Position numbers and translations under genes: made by a program
NCBI GenBank assembly: GCA_964653145.1
Contig: CAZZCG010000008.1
Span: 1-64,000 of the forward strand
DNA: 64,000 nucleotides
Direction of reading: 5' to 3'
Source: Pseudocalidococcus sp964653145
Lineage (GTDB): Bacteria > Cyanobacteriota > Cyanobacteriia > Thermosynechococcales > Thermosynechococcaceae
In this document: piece by piece, positions 34,227-43,391 of the stretch
Numbering within the stretch: position 1 is the stretch's first letter
Layout: each line of letters begins with the position of its first letter
The notes under the pieces: generated by a model
The model's database searches: none
Told to the model about the DNA's origin: nothing
What the model saw: only the letters and a program-made list of their open reading frames with translations

Positions 34227-35879
34227 GTGCTGTATCTGGCAGAGGTTCAGAAAAAATCGACCTTTATGGGCAATCGCTCTGAACTGAAGCTATTGGCCCG
34301 ACAGCAGGCAGAACACAGTTGGAATCCCGTGCCGGGAGATGATGTTGTTCCCCTAGATGGGAATAATGACTTTTCGCCGGGAGCGTTGGTCTTGGTGGAG
34401 GTGAGTGCCAATCGCCAAGTGCAGCACATTCAAGATGCGGGCCGCCCCCTGGTGGGGATTCTCCAAAATTTTTCTCGCTTGCGGGAACGCTTTCGCACCC
34501 AAGAAGAAGAAATTGAAGGGTGGAAGCAGTCATTGGTTTACCAGGCCCAGGAACTCACCCGCCGGGAAGAAGAACTTTACGAACTCGAGCAACAGGCCCA
34601 GGATTTCGCCCACCAGCGGGAGGAATTAGACCGGCTCCGGGAAGAACTCCAACCGTTACAGGATCAGGTGACCCGGGAACAACAGGCCCTTGCCAATGCC
34701 CGCCAAGAATTCCAGGCCGAACGCCAGCGATGGGAAGAACTCAAAGCCAGTCAAGGCACTGGACTATCACCAGAGCAAATCCTCCAGGTGGATCAAGTCG
34801 TTAATCAACTCCAGGCCAGTTTAGGGAATACCGCCACCCTGGGGAGTTGTCTAGAAATTTTGCAACAACACCAAAGCCACCTTGACCAGGCCTGGCAAAC
34901 CCTAGAACAATCCCGTGGCCCCTTGGAGGAGCAACAAAAAAGTTTGGCCCATCAGGGTGATGAACTCCGGCAAGAATGGGAACGCTGGCAACAGGCCCAA
35001 TCCGATGTTATGGCTTTGGAAAAAGAAGTTAATGTCCATAATTTCCGCCTCCAACAGCAAACCGAAATTCAACAGCAGCTCCAGACCCAAGTCCACAGCC
35101 AAAAAAGCCTTTGCGAAAACCTGCGCCATGCGGCTGATAGCCAAGGCCTGGATAGTGATTTCGCCCATCTCTTCAAAATGCCCCTAGAACAGTTGCAAAC
35201 CGAAGTTGAAGGAGTTCGCAAAGAACTGAAAAGCATGACCTCCTTTGTTAACGATCAGGAAGATGAATTGGCCCTCGTTCGCCAAAGCATTGATGAGCTC
35301 CGCCTGAAGATGAGCCAAGTGAGCGAATTTGAGCGGCTCCAACTGGCGGGGGATCTCGAATCTGAGGAACAGAGCTATCAACTACTGAACGAAACCTTGG
35401 AAGGACAACGCCAACGCCTCTACGAAAAGCAATACAGCCTGAAGAAACACGAAGAAATTTTCCAACGCCGCCAAGAGCAACCCAGCACCGGCCAAGTGGA
35501 TTTCCAGGCCCTACTCTCCCAGGCTGATGCCCAACTCCAACAACTGGAGCAGCTATTGACCTACACCACGAACCAGGCCCAAGAAACCCAGGCCCACCTC
35601 GCTCAACTCCAGGCCCAGATCAGTCAGCGACAGGGGGAAGTTGAACAATGGCGGCAGCATCTTCAGGGACAACAGGCCAGTTTTAATCAAGCTCAAGCTG
35701 AATTTGCCCAACGTCAAGGCCTAGTACAAACCTACAATGACTTTTTGCCGCCGCTGCAAGATCAGGTCAATCGCCTTCGGGATGTCTTACAGCAGGAGCA
35801 TGACAGTCGGGGAAATGGTCACTACAGCCATCTCTTAGGGGAGTTGCAGCAGGTGGTGAGTACCCTGGGTCGCGCCTAG
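34227..35879 (+). CDS. hmpF: Pilus motility taxis protein HmpF
   Basis: This is a 550-residue protein that is almost entirely coiled coil after a globular N-terminus. The N-terminal 90 residues are diagnostic: MLYLAEVQKKSTFMGNRSEL, then LLARQQAEHSWNPVPGDDVV, ALVLVEVSANRQVQHIQDAG and LVGILQNFSRLRERF. From residue 95 to the end, Gln/Glu/Leu heptads dominate. HmpF is needed for type IV pilus-dependent motility and works with polar pilus machinery and phototaxis systems in cyanobacteria. The start is a GTG at 34227; family members start with MLYLAE, so this is well supported. It converges with the PMT-like gene. Confidence 0.9.
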   Translation: MLYLAEVQKKSTFMGNRSELKLLARQQAEHSWNPVPGDDVVPLDGNNDFSPGALVLVEVSANRQVQHIQDAGRPLVGILQNFSRLRERFRTQEEEIEGWKQSLVYQAQELTRREEELYELEQQAQDFAHQREELDRLREELQPLQDQVTREQQALANARQEFQAERQRWEELKASQGTGLSPEQILQVDQVVNQLQASLGNTATLGSCLEILQQHQSHLDQAWQTLEQSRGPLEEQQKSLAHQGDELRQEWERWQQAQSDVMALEKEVNVHNFRLQQQTEIQQQLQTQVHSQKSLCENLRHAADSQGLDSDFAHLFKMPLEQLQTEVEGVRKELKSMTSFVNDQEDELALVRQSIDELRLKMSQVSEFERLQLAGDLESEEQSYQLLNETLEGQRQRLYEKQYSLKKHEEIFQRRQEQPSTGQVDFQALLSQADAQLQQLEQLLTYTTNQAQETQAHLAQLQAQISQRQGEVEQWRQHLQGQQASFNQAQAEFAQRQGLVQTYNDFLPPLQDQVNRLRDVLQQEHDSRGNGHYSHLLGELQQVVSTLGRA

Positions 35880-35894
35880 AAAACCTGGGGTTGA

Positions 35895-37295
35895 CTATAG
35901 CCAGGATGGGAACCAAATTCTCAAGTTAAAGCTGCTGGGAGCTAGGGGTAACCCGAGGAAAATGGGTAGCCAGAACAGAAATCCCAGAACAATGAGCGTC
36001 CCCAGCCCAATCACCAGACCCCGCCAACGGCCATCCCCAACGCACCAGGCCTGGGCCATCCCCAAAGCCAAGCCCATGAAACTAAACAGCGCCGCTGGCA
36101 AATAGTGATAAATAAATAAACACCGCCCAACGACTGCCCAGGGTAACAAATTGGCCCCATAGTTCACCCCTAACCAAGTTACCGCTCCCCAGGGAAGAAA
36201 AGCCCGCTGCTGGCCATAGTCCGGCCGTATCCACCCCAGGCCCCGAGCCCACCCCCGCAACACCAGCATCACTAAAACCAGGATGGCCAGGCTACTCAAC
36301 CAAACCAAGGGGGGATTAAATTGAGCATGGACATCATAAATTTGGACTGTGTTTTGCCAGGGAATAGGGGGGCCAATTAGGGGCGGATCCGCACTGGCGG
36401 GAAGAACTTCGGGGGCACGCAAATAGAAGTAACTTACGGGACGAATTGCCCAGGGCCAGGAGAGCCAATTGGAACAGTAGGGATGGGCGGTGTCGCTAAT
36501 ACTACGGTGGTAGGTGTAAAGCTGTTGATGGAGTTTCCATAGGCCTGCCTTTGGATTCAGTTGTAGGTGAGGGGCCCAGGCCAAGCCATAAAACCCAACC
36601 ATTACCCCCGGTAAAACCAAACCCATTTGAATTAATGACCATCTCCCCCAGGCCTGGAAACTCTGACCCCAACCATGGCGATAGCCCCAGGCCCAACCGC
36701 AAATTTTGGCAATGCCCCAACCCCCGTACAGCCCCAGAACATAACCAAGACCACTCCACTTCACCGCTACACAGGCCCCCAGGGACACCCCTGCACCCAC
36801 CAGATACCAACCCCGATGTGATTTTTTAGCTTCACTGCCCAGCAACCAGAGCCATTGCCCCAGCAACCCAAAGAACAGAAGATAAATATTGATCAGGGCA
36901 TAGCGAGATTCCACCAACAGCAGGCCATCCAGGCTTGTTAAAAATGCAGCAAGAAAAATAAATAATGGTTTTCGCCATAAACAGGCCGCAACCCCAGCCA
37001 CCAAAAGGGGAATTAATGAACCCGTCAAGGCATTGAGCCACCGATAGCCCCAGGGATCAAAATGACCGGACAAATAAATTCCCAAGGCAATCAGATATTT
37101 TCCCAGGGGAGGATGGGCGTCAAACAGGGGTAAGCCCGCTAAATAATTCCGGCCAAACCGAGCAAAGTAAACCTCATCAAACACCAATGTATTAAATCGG
37201 GTTAGACCCCAAAAGCGCGTCACCAGGGCCAACAGCCACACCCCCACCAGGCCAAGACTGAGCGGGGATAGGAACGACTTTAGGGGCCTGGGCAT
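35895..37295 (-). CDS. Dolichyl-phosphate-mannose-protein mannosyltransferase family (PMT/GT39) membrane enzyme
   Basis: This 466-residue polytopic membrane protein has about ten hydrophobic helices. The GT-C signature is at the start: VFDEVYFARFGRNYLAGLPL and DAHPPLGKYLIALG (D-E and H-P-P-L-G-K of the first loop). ESRYALINIYLLFFGLLGQW and CVAVKWSGLGYVLGLY continue the PMT pattern. It uses a polyprenyl-phosphate sugar to mannosylate proteins in the periplasm. Some family members act on lipids instead. The stop is 16 bp from the hmpF stop. No partner gene is adjacent. Confidence 0.88.
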   Translation of the reverse strand: MPRPLKSFLSPLSLGLVGVWLLALVTRFWGLTRFNTLVFDEVYFARFGRNYLAGLPLFDAHPPLGKYLIALGIYLSGHFDPWGYRWLNALTGSLIPLLVAGVAACLWRKPLFIFLAAFLTSLDGLLLVESRYALINIYLLFFGLLGQWLWLLGSEAKKSHRGWYLVGAGVSLGACVAVKWSGLGYVLGLYGGWGIAKICGWAWGYRHGWGQSFQAWGRWSLIQMGLVLPGVMVGFYGLAWAPHLQLNPKAGLWKLHQQLYTYHRSISDTAHPYCSNWLSWPWAIRPVSYFYLRAPEVLPASADPPLIGPPIPWQNTVQIYDVHAQFNPPLVWLSSLAILVLVMLVLRGWARGLGWIRPDYGQQRAFLPWGAVTWLGVNYGANLLPWAVVGRCLFIYHYLPAALFSFMGLALGMAQAWCVGDGRWRGLVIGLGTLIVLGFLFWLPIFLGLPLAPSSFNLRIWFPSWL

Positions 37296-37529
37296 AGAGC
37301 AGCGTCTTTGAGACTTGACCGAGTAGATGAGACTTCTTATACAAAGAATCTAAACCAACAAACTTTATACAGTTTATGCCGTTAAAATTCCATTCCAAAA
37401 CGTTCTTAAATCAACATATAGACAATCCTCTTTATATCTCGTTATAAGAAGATTCTCAATTTTGTTAGTTATCTTTATTGAGTTGTTGGGTCGGATAGAT
37501 TGAAGATGTCTATTTATCTCAGAAATTTA

Positions 37530-38048
37530 TTAGGCTGAAAGTGTGGAAGTCTCTTCTCCTGCTGCTTTCCAGCCCGCAAAGCTCGGTGGGAATCCCAGTA
37601 CATTGTCATAATTCAACAAATGCAACGTCATCACTCCCATCGCCGATCGATAGCCTGTTGAACAATACAACACTACGGGACGATCCGTTGGAATTTGATT
37701 TAAATGGCGAGAAATCTGTTGGAGGGGAATATTTGTGGCACCAGGGATATGGCCAGATCGATACTCAGAGGCCGATCTCACATCCACTAACAACGGCTGC
37801 CGGTTGGCCATCAAACCTTTCAACGCTTTAACATTACTGACTGCATAATATCCCGGTGGCATCGACATCAGATACTCATCTACCGCTGATTCTAATTTGG
37901 GAAACCCCTGTAAAAATGATGTCTCAGTTATTGTGGTTGACGAAGGGAGATTTGCCCCTAAAGCAGGGTTTTGCCTAACGCCCATGAAAAGACAAATCCC
38001 AATGACAAGTCCGATTAATGTCGTCCAAATAAGTTTTTTGAAGGTCAT
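37530..38048 (-). CDS. Exported/anchored rhodanese-domain protein
   Basis: This 172-residue protein has an N-terminal hydrophobic segment (about 6-25). The rhodanese domain follows: LLVDVRSASEYRSGHIPGAT, then IPTDRPVVLYCSTGYRSAMG with active-site Cys in CSTGYRS, and GFPPSFAGWKAAG. It handles persulfide sulfur or acts as a thiol carrier in the periplasm or lumen. It is the third gene of a DUF2892-Rieske-rhodanese unit on this strand, 58 bp after the Rieske gene, with AGGAG upstream. Confidence 0.9.
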   Translation of the reverse strand: MTFKKLIWTTLIGLVIGICLFMGVRQNPALGANLPSSTTITETSFLQGFPKLESAVDEYLMSMPPGYYAVSNVKALKGLMANRQPLLVDVRSASEYRSGHIPGATNIPLQQISRHLNQIPTDRPVVLYCSTGYRSAMGVMTLHLLNYDNVLGFPPSFAGWKAAGEETSTLSA

Positions 38049-38106
38049 GAATGTCTCCTAAAATGGATTCAACATTGCAGACAACAGGTTTCTTCTCCTT
38101 AAATCC

Positions 38107-38643
38107 TCAGACCCACCACGGTTTTTTCCCAGTTCGTGGATCAATATCCGTCCAGGCTGAGATCAAAATACTATTGTCCAACACGGCAACATGGAAGAGT
38201 TTGAGAGGTAGGGGAGCCGGGCCGCGGATCACTGTTCCATCAGGGGCATAGCGAGAACCATGGCATGGGCATTGAAACTGTTGATCGTTTGGGTTCCAGG
38301 GAAAAGTGCAACCGAGGTGGGTACAGTTATCCAGGATCCCAATATTGTCCAGGGTGTGATCTTCCTTTACGGTTAAGTAGGTAGGCTCACCCCCCAGGCC
38401 TGCAACGAGGGCCCGTGTTCCCGGCGGTTCTGCCAAAATCTGCGAGGCAGGGATAGGGTTTCCTAAAATATCCTTCGCAACAATAGAACCTCCTACTCCA
38501 GTTTTTTCTGCAGGAGGCAAGAAGAATTTACCCACCGGGTAGAGTGCCCCTCCAGCTGTGACAGCTACAGCCGCGCCAGTGATGAAGTTAAGCAGTTTCC
38601 GCCTGGGCAGGGACGGACTTTCAACGGGAAGGCTAATATCCAT
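38107..38643 (-). CDS. Rieske iron-sulfur protein, PetC-like paralogue
   Basis: This is a 178-residue membrane-anchored [2Fe-2S] protein of the cytochrome b6f type. It has an N-terminal SLPRRKLLNF (twin-arginine-like) and an anchor helix, then the cluster motifs CTHLGC and CPCHGS. The ending GPAPLPLKLFHV is PetC-like. The main petC of cyanobacteria is next to petA; here petA is absent, and the neighbours are DUF2892 (14 bp upstream) and rhodanese (downstream). This suggests an alternative PetC used under special redox conditions. The start at 38643 has AGGAG; the frame continues 23 codons upstream, overlapping DUF2892. Confidence 0.9.
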   Translation of the reverse strand: MDISLPVESPSLPRRKLLNFITGAAVAVTAGGALYPVGKFFLPPAEKTGVGGSIVAKDILGNPIPASQILAEPPGTRALVAGLGGEPTYLTVKEDHTLDNIGILDNCTHLGCTFPWNPNDQQFQCPCHGSRYAPDGTVIRGPAPLPLKLFHVAVLDNSILISAWTDIDPRTGKKPWWV

Positions 38644-38656
38644 GCTGAGTCTCCTA

Positions 38657-38869
38657 TTAAAGTTGTCCAATAGTGCGATTGGTATGAATTCCGAGAATGC
38701 GGTAAAGACCACAAAAGCCGAATAGAGCCGTCACCAGCAATATGCCACCCAACCCCACAAAAACAATCCCCAGGCCTGTGCCGCTGTAAAGGAATAGACC
38801 TAGATAAAACAGAACTGAAGCGAACAATAGGCGGATCAAGCGATCCATCGAACCAACATTCATTTTCAT
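38657..38869 (-). CDS. DUF2892 (YgaP-like) small membrane protein
   Basis: This is a 70-residue protein with two membrane helices (about 16-35 and 37-56) starting MKMNVGSMDRLIRLLFASVL. The N-V-G-x-x-D-R-x-I-R start and GFCGLYRILGI end are the signature of DUF2892, the membrane part of the rhodanese YgaP. GGAG lies nine bases before the ATG at 38869. The stop is 14 bp before the Rieske start, so it is the first gene of the three-gene unit. It may hold the rhodanese partner at the membrane; this is inference. Confidence 0.85.
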   Translation of the reverse strand: MKMNVGSMDRLIRLLFASVLFYLGLFLYSGTGLGIVFVGLGGILLVTALFGFCGLYRILGIHTNRTIGQL

Positions 38870-39340
38870 AGCAGTAATCTCCAATTCTCAATGGACTGCA
38901 ATAACCTTAGTGCGTTCACACAGAGGTGATTCTCATAAGCATTGCGTTTTGTATCTCCTCTATTTACAGTATAACCAATTAGGAATAAAGTGGTTAAGTA
39001 GTATTAGAGACACAGGCCATTTAGGAGGGACAATCCTTGAGATGAGGCTGACTTAGATACAATTACGGAGCGACTAAATGATTGACTTAAAGATTGACTT
39101 AAAAAATCTTCTTGCTTTTTAAGCTTGAGTTTGATCAATAATTTGACTTTCGTAAGTTTTATCTCATAGTCATTCAACTCAACCAATAAAAAAATCACTC
39201 GGCCGTTAGGTTATCAGTAGAATGACTGTTTTGGTGCCATTTAAGGAAATTTTGGCTTAAAATGCATGTTTCCTTAATGATTAAACAGGGAGTAAGCAGT
39301 TTCAAAACGATTGAACTAAAGATTTTAGAGGGCTATTGAA
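38870..39340. other. AT-rich intergenic region with short direct repeats
   Basis: This 471-bp region separates two divergent units. It contains a tandem direct repeat ATTGACTTAAA (39081-39091 and 39093-39103). A 64-codon minus-strand frame (39004-39198) is low-complexity with no support. No RNA gene was recognised. Promoters for both directions must lie here. Confidence 0.45.
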
Positions 39341-39703
39341 ATGAATACTCAAAATGATTCTCAAGATTCAATTCCACAATATGATGCTCACATCGTTCCG
39401 GCTGAATCTGCCGCGCGTCAACGGCGAGAAGGTCAGGACTTTGGGCATACATCCCATGTTGTTGACTCTGATGGCGAATTGAGCCAATCTACCCCTGGTT
39501 ACACCGTTGATCAGGAGGGATTACTCAATAACTATGCCATTGAACCAGAAATGTATATCAATGTCCCCGGTGATTTGCGTAAGGAAGCATTTGCAGAGGC
39601 AATCGAAGCTTCAGATTATGCCCATGAGCTGAAGGATTTAGATGAGGATGGTAAGCTAACGATAGAGCATGATTGGCGGCAAAAAGGGCCTGGACTGCTC
39701 TAG
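39341..39703 (+). CDS. Cyanobacterial hypothetical protein
   Basis: This is a 120-residue acidic, hydrophilic protein without signal or membrane segment. It reads like a disordered, stress-type protein: PAESAARQRREGQDFGHTSH, TPGYTVDQEGLLNNYAIEPE and a D-L-D-E-D-G-K-L-T-I-E-H-D ending that resembles an EF-hand-like or calcium-type loop but is not a full one. GAGGG precedes the ATG. It is 142 bp upstream of the Tll0287-like gene. I do not recognise a family. Confidence 0.68.
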   Translation: MNTQNDSQDSIPQYDAHIVPAESAARQRREGQDFGHTSHVVDSDGELSQSTPGYTVDQEGLLNNYAIEPEMYINVPGDLRKEAFAEAIEASDYAHELKDLDEDGKLTIEHDWRQKGPGLL

Positions 39704-39845
39704 AAAACACTACCAAAATCAGCGTAGTTGCTAACAGCTTAAATTTAATTACTGAACTGCGCTGATTCTCTATTGATTTCGATACTTTCATTGAAAAGCT
39801 CTTAGTTAAACACAATCAATTAGTTGACTTTAAACGGAAGAACCA

Positions 39846-40469
39846 ATGCAAAAACCATACTCAAGTGTTTTGAAATTTTTTTTCGTGATCATCGTCAATT
39901 TACTGGTGATCAGTTGGCAGCCTGAAATGGTTTTTTCTGCACCAGTCCTTCCGAATTCTAATGAATTGGCTCAGGCTGTCCAAGAAATTGAATCCTTAGA
40001 CACAATGCGCACGACACTTGCTGCTTCTTTGGAAGGAAGTACAGAAACACCCTCATTAAAAACCATGAAAGAAGTTTGCCGTCCGGTGGGAATGCGGGCC
40101 ATGCAACTGAGTAAAGAGAATGGCTGGGAAGTTAAGCAAGTTGCTGTGAAATATCGCAATCCAGATCATGCCCCCAGTAACCTTCACGACCAGATCGCTT
40201 TGGCGAAATTTACTCAGGAGACAGATCTGATCGGGTTTTGGGATCGAGAAACTCTTCACAATCAAACAGGAACCCGCTATTATCGCCGCATTGATGTGGA
40301 AGCTAGTTGTCTGGCCTGTCATGGGGTAAAGGATCGTCGTCCACAATTTGTTCAAAATAGCTACCCCCAAGACCTAGCCTATAACTTCCAAGTTGGCGAC
40401 TTGCGCGGTATGTATGCTGTTTTTATTCCTGATAATGTCCAAAAAACAATTCAAAATGCTGTCAATTAA
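39846..40469 (+). CDS. Tll0287-like c-type haem protein (DUF3365)
   Basis: This is a 207-residue exported protein. The signal peptide (SVLKFFFVIIVNLLVISWQP) is cleaved near residue 32. One CxxCH haem motif (CLACHGVKDRRPQF) lies at about 155. The rest fits the Tll0287 fold (a PAS-like sensor domain holding c-type haem): TMKEVCRPVGMRAMQLSKEN, VAVKYRNPDHAPSNLHD, YRRIDVEASC. Members are thought to be redox sensors or electron carriers in the lumen or periplasm. The nearby Rieske and Dps genes support a redox setting. Confidence 0.88.
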   Translation: MQKPYSSVLKFFFVIIVNLLVISWQPEMVFSAPVLPNSNELAQAVQEIESLDTMRTTLAASLEGSTETPSLKTMKEVCRPVGMRAMQLSKENGWEVKQVAVKYRNPDHAPSNLHDQIALAKFTQETDLIGFWDRETLHNQTGTRYYRRIDVEASCLACHGVKDRRPQFVQNSYPQDLAYNFQVGDLRGMYAVFIPDNVQKTIQNAVN

Positions 40470-40953
40470 TTGTAAGTTAAACTCAATCAATGAGTACTGA
40501 AAACTAAGAGTTTATTAGTTTTTTTCACAGCAACATTCATACTCAGAATTTCAATTAGGGTCTTAACGATTAATTTTGTAGTCATTCGGGTGCAGGCTTC
40601 AATTCGCCAATTAGACAAAGCGTCAGGGGAAACGATTTACCAGTCGCACCAAACATTAACAGATCAGCAGGAAGGGAGCTGGCAGATGATCCCCTTTAGA
40701 CGAACTTTCCCTGCTCGGACAGTTACTCTTTGATTACGTTTGATTGGGTTTCAAGGAGGAGCAAAGCTGGATCATTCCTATCCACTAACGATCTCTAACT
40801 TGGTGAATAAAACCTTAATAGCAGAAGATGAATCTCAAGAAATTTTTATGGATCAAAAATAGGACGAATCTGCTGACGGAGAGTATGATTGCTTTAGTAA
40901 TGTCTGAATTTACAACTAATCTACTTAAGTTCAATAACTTGGAGTTCAATGTT
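40470..40953. other. Intergenic region with a possible 47-codon ORF
   Basis: A GTG-started frame at 40590-40733 encodes 47 residues with coding-like composition (SIRQLDKASGETIYQSHQTL, ending IPFRRTFPARTVTL). The frame stays open upstream without ATG, so this could be the tail of a decayed gene. The remainder is the leader of dps; an upstream ATG of the dps frame at 40828 is thought not to be used. Confidence 0.35.
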
Positions 40954-41433
40954 ATGTACACCATGCAAATTAACATCGGTATTGAAGAAAATGATCGGCG
41001 TGAGATTGCTGAAGGGCTTGCCCATTTACTGGCGGATACTTACACTCTCTACTTAAAGACCCATAATTTCCACTGGAACGTCACAGGGCCGATGTTTCGG
41101 ACATTGCATCTGATGTTTGAAGAGCAGTATAACGAGTTGGCTTTGGCGGTAGACCTCATCGCGGAACGCATTCGAGCATTAGGATTTCCAGCTCCAGGTA
41201 CTTATAAAGAATTTGCCAAGCTTTCATCAATTAGTGAAGAGGATGGTGTTCCATGCGCAGAGGAGATGATTCGTAAGTTAGTGGAAGGTCAAGAAGCCGT
41301 TGTGCGTACTGCCCGATCTCTATTTACTGTGTTAGAAAAAGCCAATGATGAACCAACCGCAGACTTACTGACCCAGCGTATGCAGGTGCATGAAAAAACT
41401 GCCTGGATGTTGAGGAGTTTACTAGCAAATTAG
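40954..41433 (+). CDS. dps: Dps family ferritin-like DNA-protection protein
   Basis: This is a 159-residue protein that forms a dodecamer storing iron and detoxifying peroxide. The ferroxidase residues are in LKTHNFHWNVTGPMFRTLHL and MFEEQYNELALAVDLIAERI. The middle helix ALGFPAPGTYKEFA and the MQVHEKTAWMLRSLL end are standard. The start was set at 40954 (MYTMQINIGIEE), with GGAG upstream. A longer frame from 40828 would add 42 non-conserved residues. Confidence 0.92.
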   Translation: MYTMQINIGIEENDRREIAEGLAHLLADTYTLYLKTHNFHWNVTGPMFRTLHLMFEEQYNELALAVDLIAERIRALGFPAPGTYKEFAKLSSISEEDGVPCAEEMIRKLVEGQEAVVRTARSLFTVLEKANDEPTADLLTQRMQVHEKTAWMLRSLLAN

Positions 41434-41755
41434 TGCCGACCAGGAAAAAATAAAGTAATAGCAATCTCCTTGCTGGAAGATTCTCAGAGTTAGGAAGGGG
41501 GTCTCACTCCATCAGTTCAAGAGTACCCTATCCAAGATGCGTTGAGTTAGGCTGCACAGATGGATGCAGACCCATTACGTCCGATAATAATCCTGTGTAT
41601 TAATGAAGGATTACGCAAAGAAACGTAGTTGGACAGTTTGAACCCATATTTGTTGGTTGTTCAAAGAAATCTCCACGATCAAACATTGAGACTTCCATTC
41701 AGAGAATCTATCTCTATGCTTGAGTAATTGACCTCTGAGGGAGATGAGTTCTGGC
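41434..41755. other. Intergenic region between dps and lpdA, nothing recognised
   Basis: This 322-bp region lies between convergent genes. No clear Rho-independent terminator, RNA gene or ORF of note was seen. Confidence 0.5.
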
Positions 41756-43183
41756 TTAATCTACTTCCGCTGCCCGTTTAAAAGCCTCGTCTAAGACTTC
41801 TGAGAGGGTGGGGTGAGTATGCACCATAAAGGACAAGTCTTTAACACTGGTCTGTTTTGTGATTGCATTGGCGGCTTCTTGGATCAAGTCTGAGGCATGG
41901 AGACCAAATATATGGGTGCCTAAAATCTCGCCAGTATCGGGACGGAAAATCACCTTAGCAATTCCATCGGTTTCCCCTTCGGCTAAGGCTTTGGAGTTGC
42001 CTTTGAAGTAGGTGCGGACACTCGAAACAGGAAACCCTTCAGCCTCGCCCAGTTTTTTCGCATCCGGTTCTGTCAACCCCACAAAACTAATTTCCGGGTG
42101 GGTAAAGGCGGCGGCGGGAATACTGCGGTAATTCACCTCACGGGGGCGGCCACAGATATTTTCCACAACGGTAATCCCTTGGGCCGATGCAGCATGGGCC
42201 AACATCATCTTCCCGGTCGCATCGCCAATGGCCCAAAGATTTTTTACCGCTTTACCATTTTTGAGGACGGCCATCTGGTCATTGACTTCAATAAAGCCCC
42301 GTTTGTCAGTTTCCACCCCCACGGTTTCCAGGCCCAGGTCTTTGGTGGCGGGAATTCGCCCGGTGGCCACTAAACAAGCATCGACTTCTAAAACTTCGGT
42401 CACTTCTTTGGTTTTCGGATCCGCCAACTCGATAACAACGGGGGAACCAGGGGTGATTTTCTTAGCAATTTTGCCGGTATGGGTTTCAATATCCCGGGGT
42501 GAAATTAAGACCCGTTGGGCAATTTTGGCAATGTCGGGGTCAAAGGTGGGCATTAGTTGATCGAGGGCTTCAATCATCGTCACTTCACAACCCAGAGCTG
42601 TATAAATATCGGAAAACTCCAGGCCAATGTAGCCACTGCCAATAATCGCAATCCAATCCGGGAGCCAATCCAACTGCACGGCCTGGTCACTGGTAAAGAC
42701 GGTTTTGCCATCCACCTCAATCCCCGGCGGTACCCACGGAATCGAACCACTGGCAATGATGATGTTCTCGGCGGTGACGGTCTTTTCGCCAGTTGGGGTG
42801 GTGATACTGACTTTTTGCTTGCCAGCGACTTTACCCCGACCAACCAAGGTATCCACTCCTAGGCGTTTGAGGCTGTTGGTTAAGTCACCCCGAATTTTTT
42901 GCACCAGATTTTTAGCGTGATCCGCAATGCCGCCCCGTTCAAAACTCACTTGCCCCAATTGAATTCCCAGGGTTTGCAGGTGGTGGGCCTGTTTGAGTTC
43001 CCGGACGCGCCCCGATGCTGCTAACAAGGCTTTGGAGGGAATACAGCCCCGATTCACACAGGTACCGCCCATTTCTGCCACTTCGACGATGGCTGTTTTT
43101 AAGCCACAACTCACCGCATGGAGAGCCGCCCCATGGCCACCGACCCCGGCTCCAATAATGACCAAATCGTAGTCAAAACTCAC
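41756..43183 (-). CDS. lpdA: Dihydrolipoyl dehydrogenase
   Basis: This is a 475-residue FAD enzyme (E3 of pyruvate dehydrogenase and related complexes). It has the FAD site DLVIIGAGVGGHGAALHAVS, the redox disulfide GGTCVNRGCIPSKALL, the NAD-binding IIGSGYIGLEFSDIY, ATGRIPATKDLG and the C-terminal HTHPTLSEVLDEA with the catalytic His-Glu. The start is a GTG at 43183 with GGAG eight bases upstream. This gives the usual length, whereas the open frame upstream adds 49 unlike residues. Confidence 0.95.
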   Translation of the reverse strand: MSFDYDLVIIGAGVGGHGAALHAVSCGLKTAIVEVAEMGGTCVNRGCIPSKALLAASGRVRELKQAHHLQTLGIQLGQVSFERGGIADHAKNLVQKIRGDLTNSLKRLGVDTLVGRGKVAGKQKVSITTPTGEKTVTAENIIIASGSIPWVPPGIEVDGKTVFTSDQAVQLDWLPDWIAIIGSGYIGLEFSDIYTALGCEVTMIEALDQLMPTFDPDIAKIAQRVLISPRDIETHTGKIAKKITPGSPVVIELADPKTKEVTEVLEVDACLVATGRIPATKDLGLETVGVETDKRGFIEVNDQMAVLKNGKAVKNLWAIGDATGKMMLAHAASAQGITVVENICGRPREVNYRSIPAAAFTHPEISFVGLTEPDAKKLGEAEGFPVSSVRTYFKGNSKALAEGETDGIAKVIFRPDTGEILGTHIFGLHASDLIQEAANAITKQTSVKDLSFMVHTHPTLSEVLDEAFKRAAEVD

Positions 43184-43391
43184 GCTGCGGACTCCTTCTT
43201 CGACAATGACACGGTGAAAGTTTAGGTAATTTCCTCGGTGGACTTGGGTTTTGGCCGCCAGAGCCATGCAAGCTACCAATGTTTCATCGTATCGGATTGC
43301 GGGTGTCCTGGGCCTGGGTGCTGTTGCCAAACAATGGACTCTTCCTCAGTCTGTGCCTCACACCAACAAACGGGATTCAGCGCAATTCAAC

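Noticed and set aside
39004..39198. 64-codon minus-strand ORF
   Set aside because: Low-complexity Ser/Leu/Lys sequence arising from the repeats in an AT-rich gap; no ribosome-binding site.
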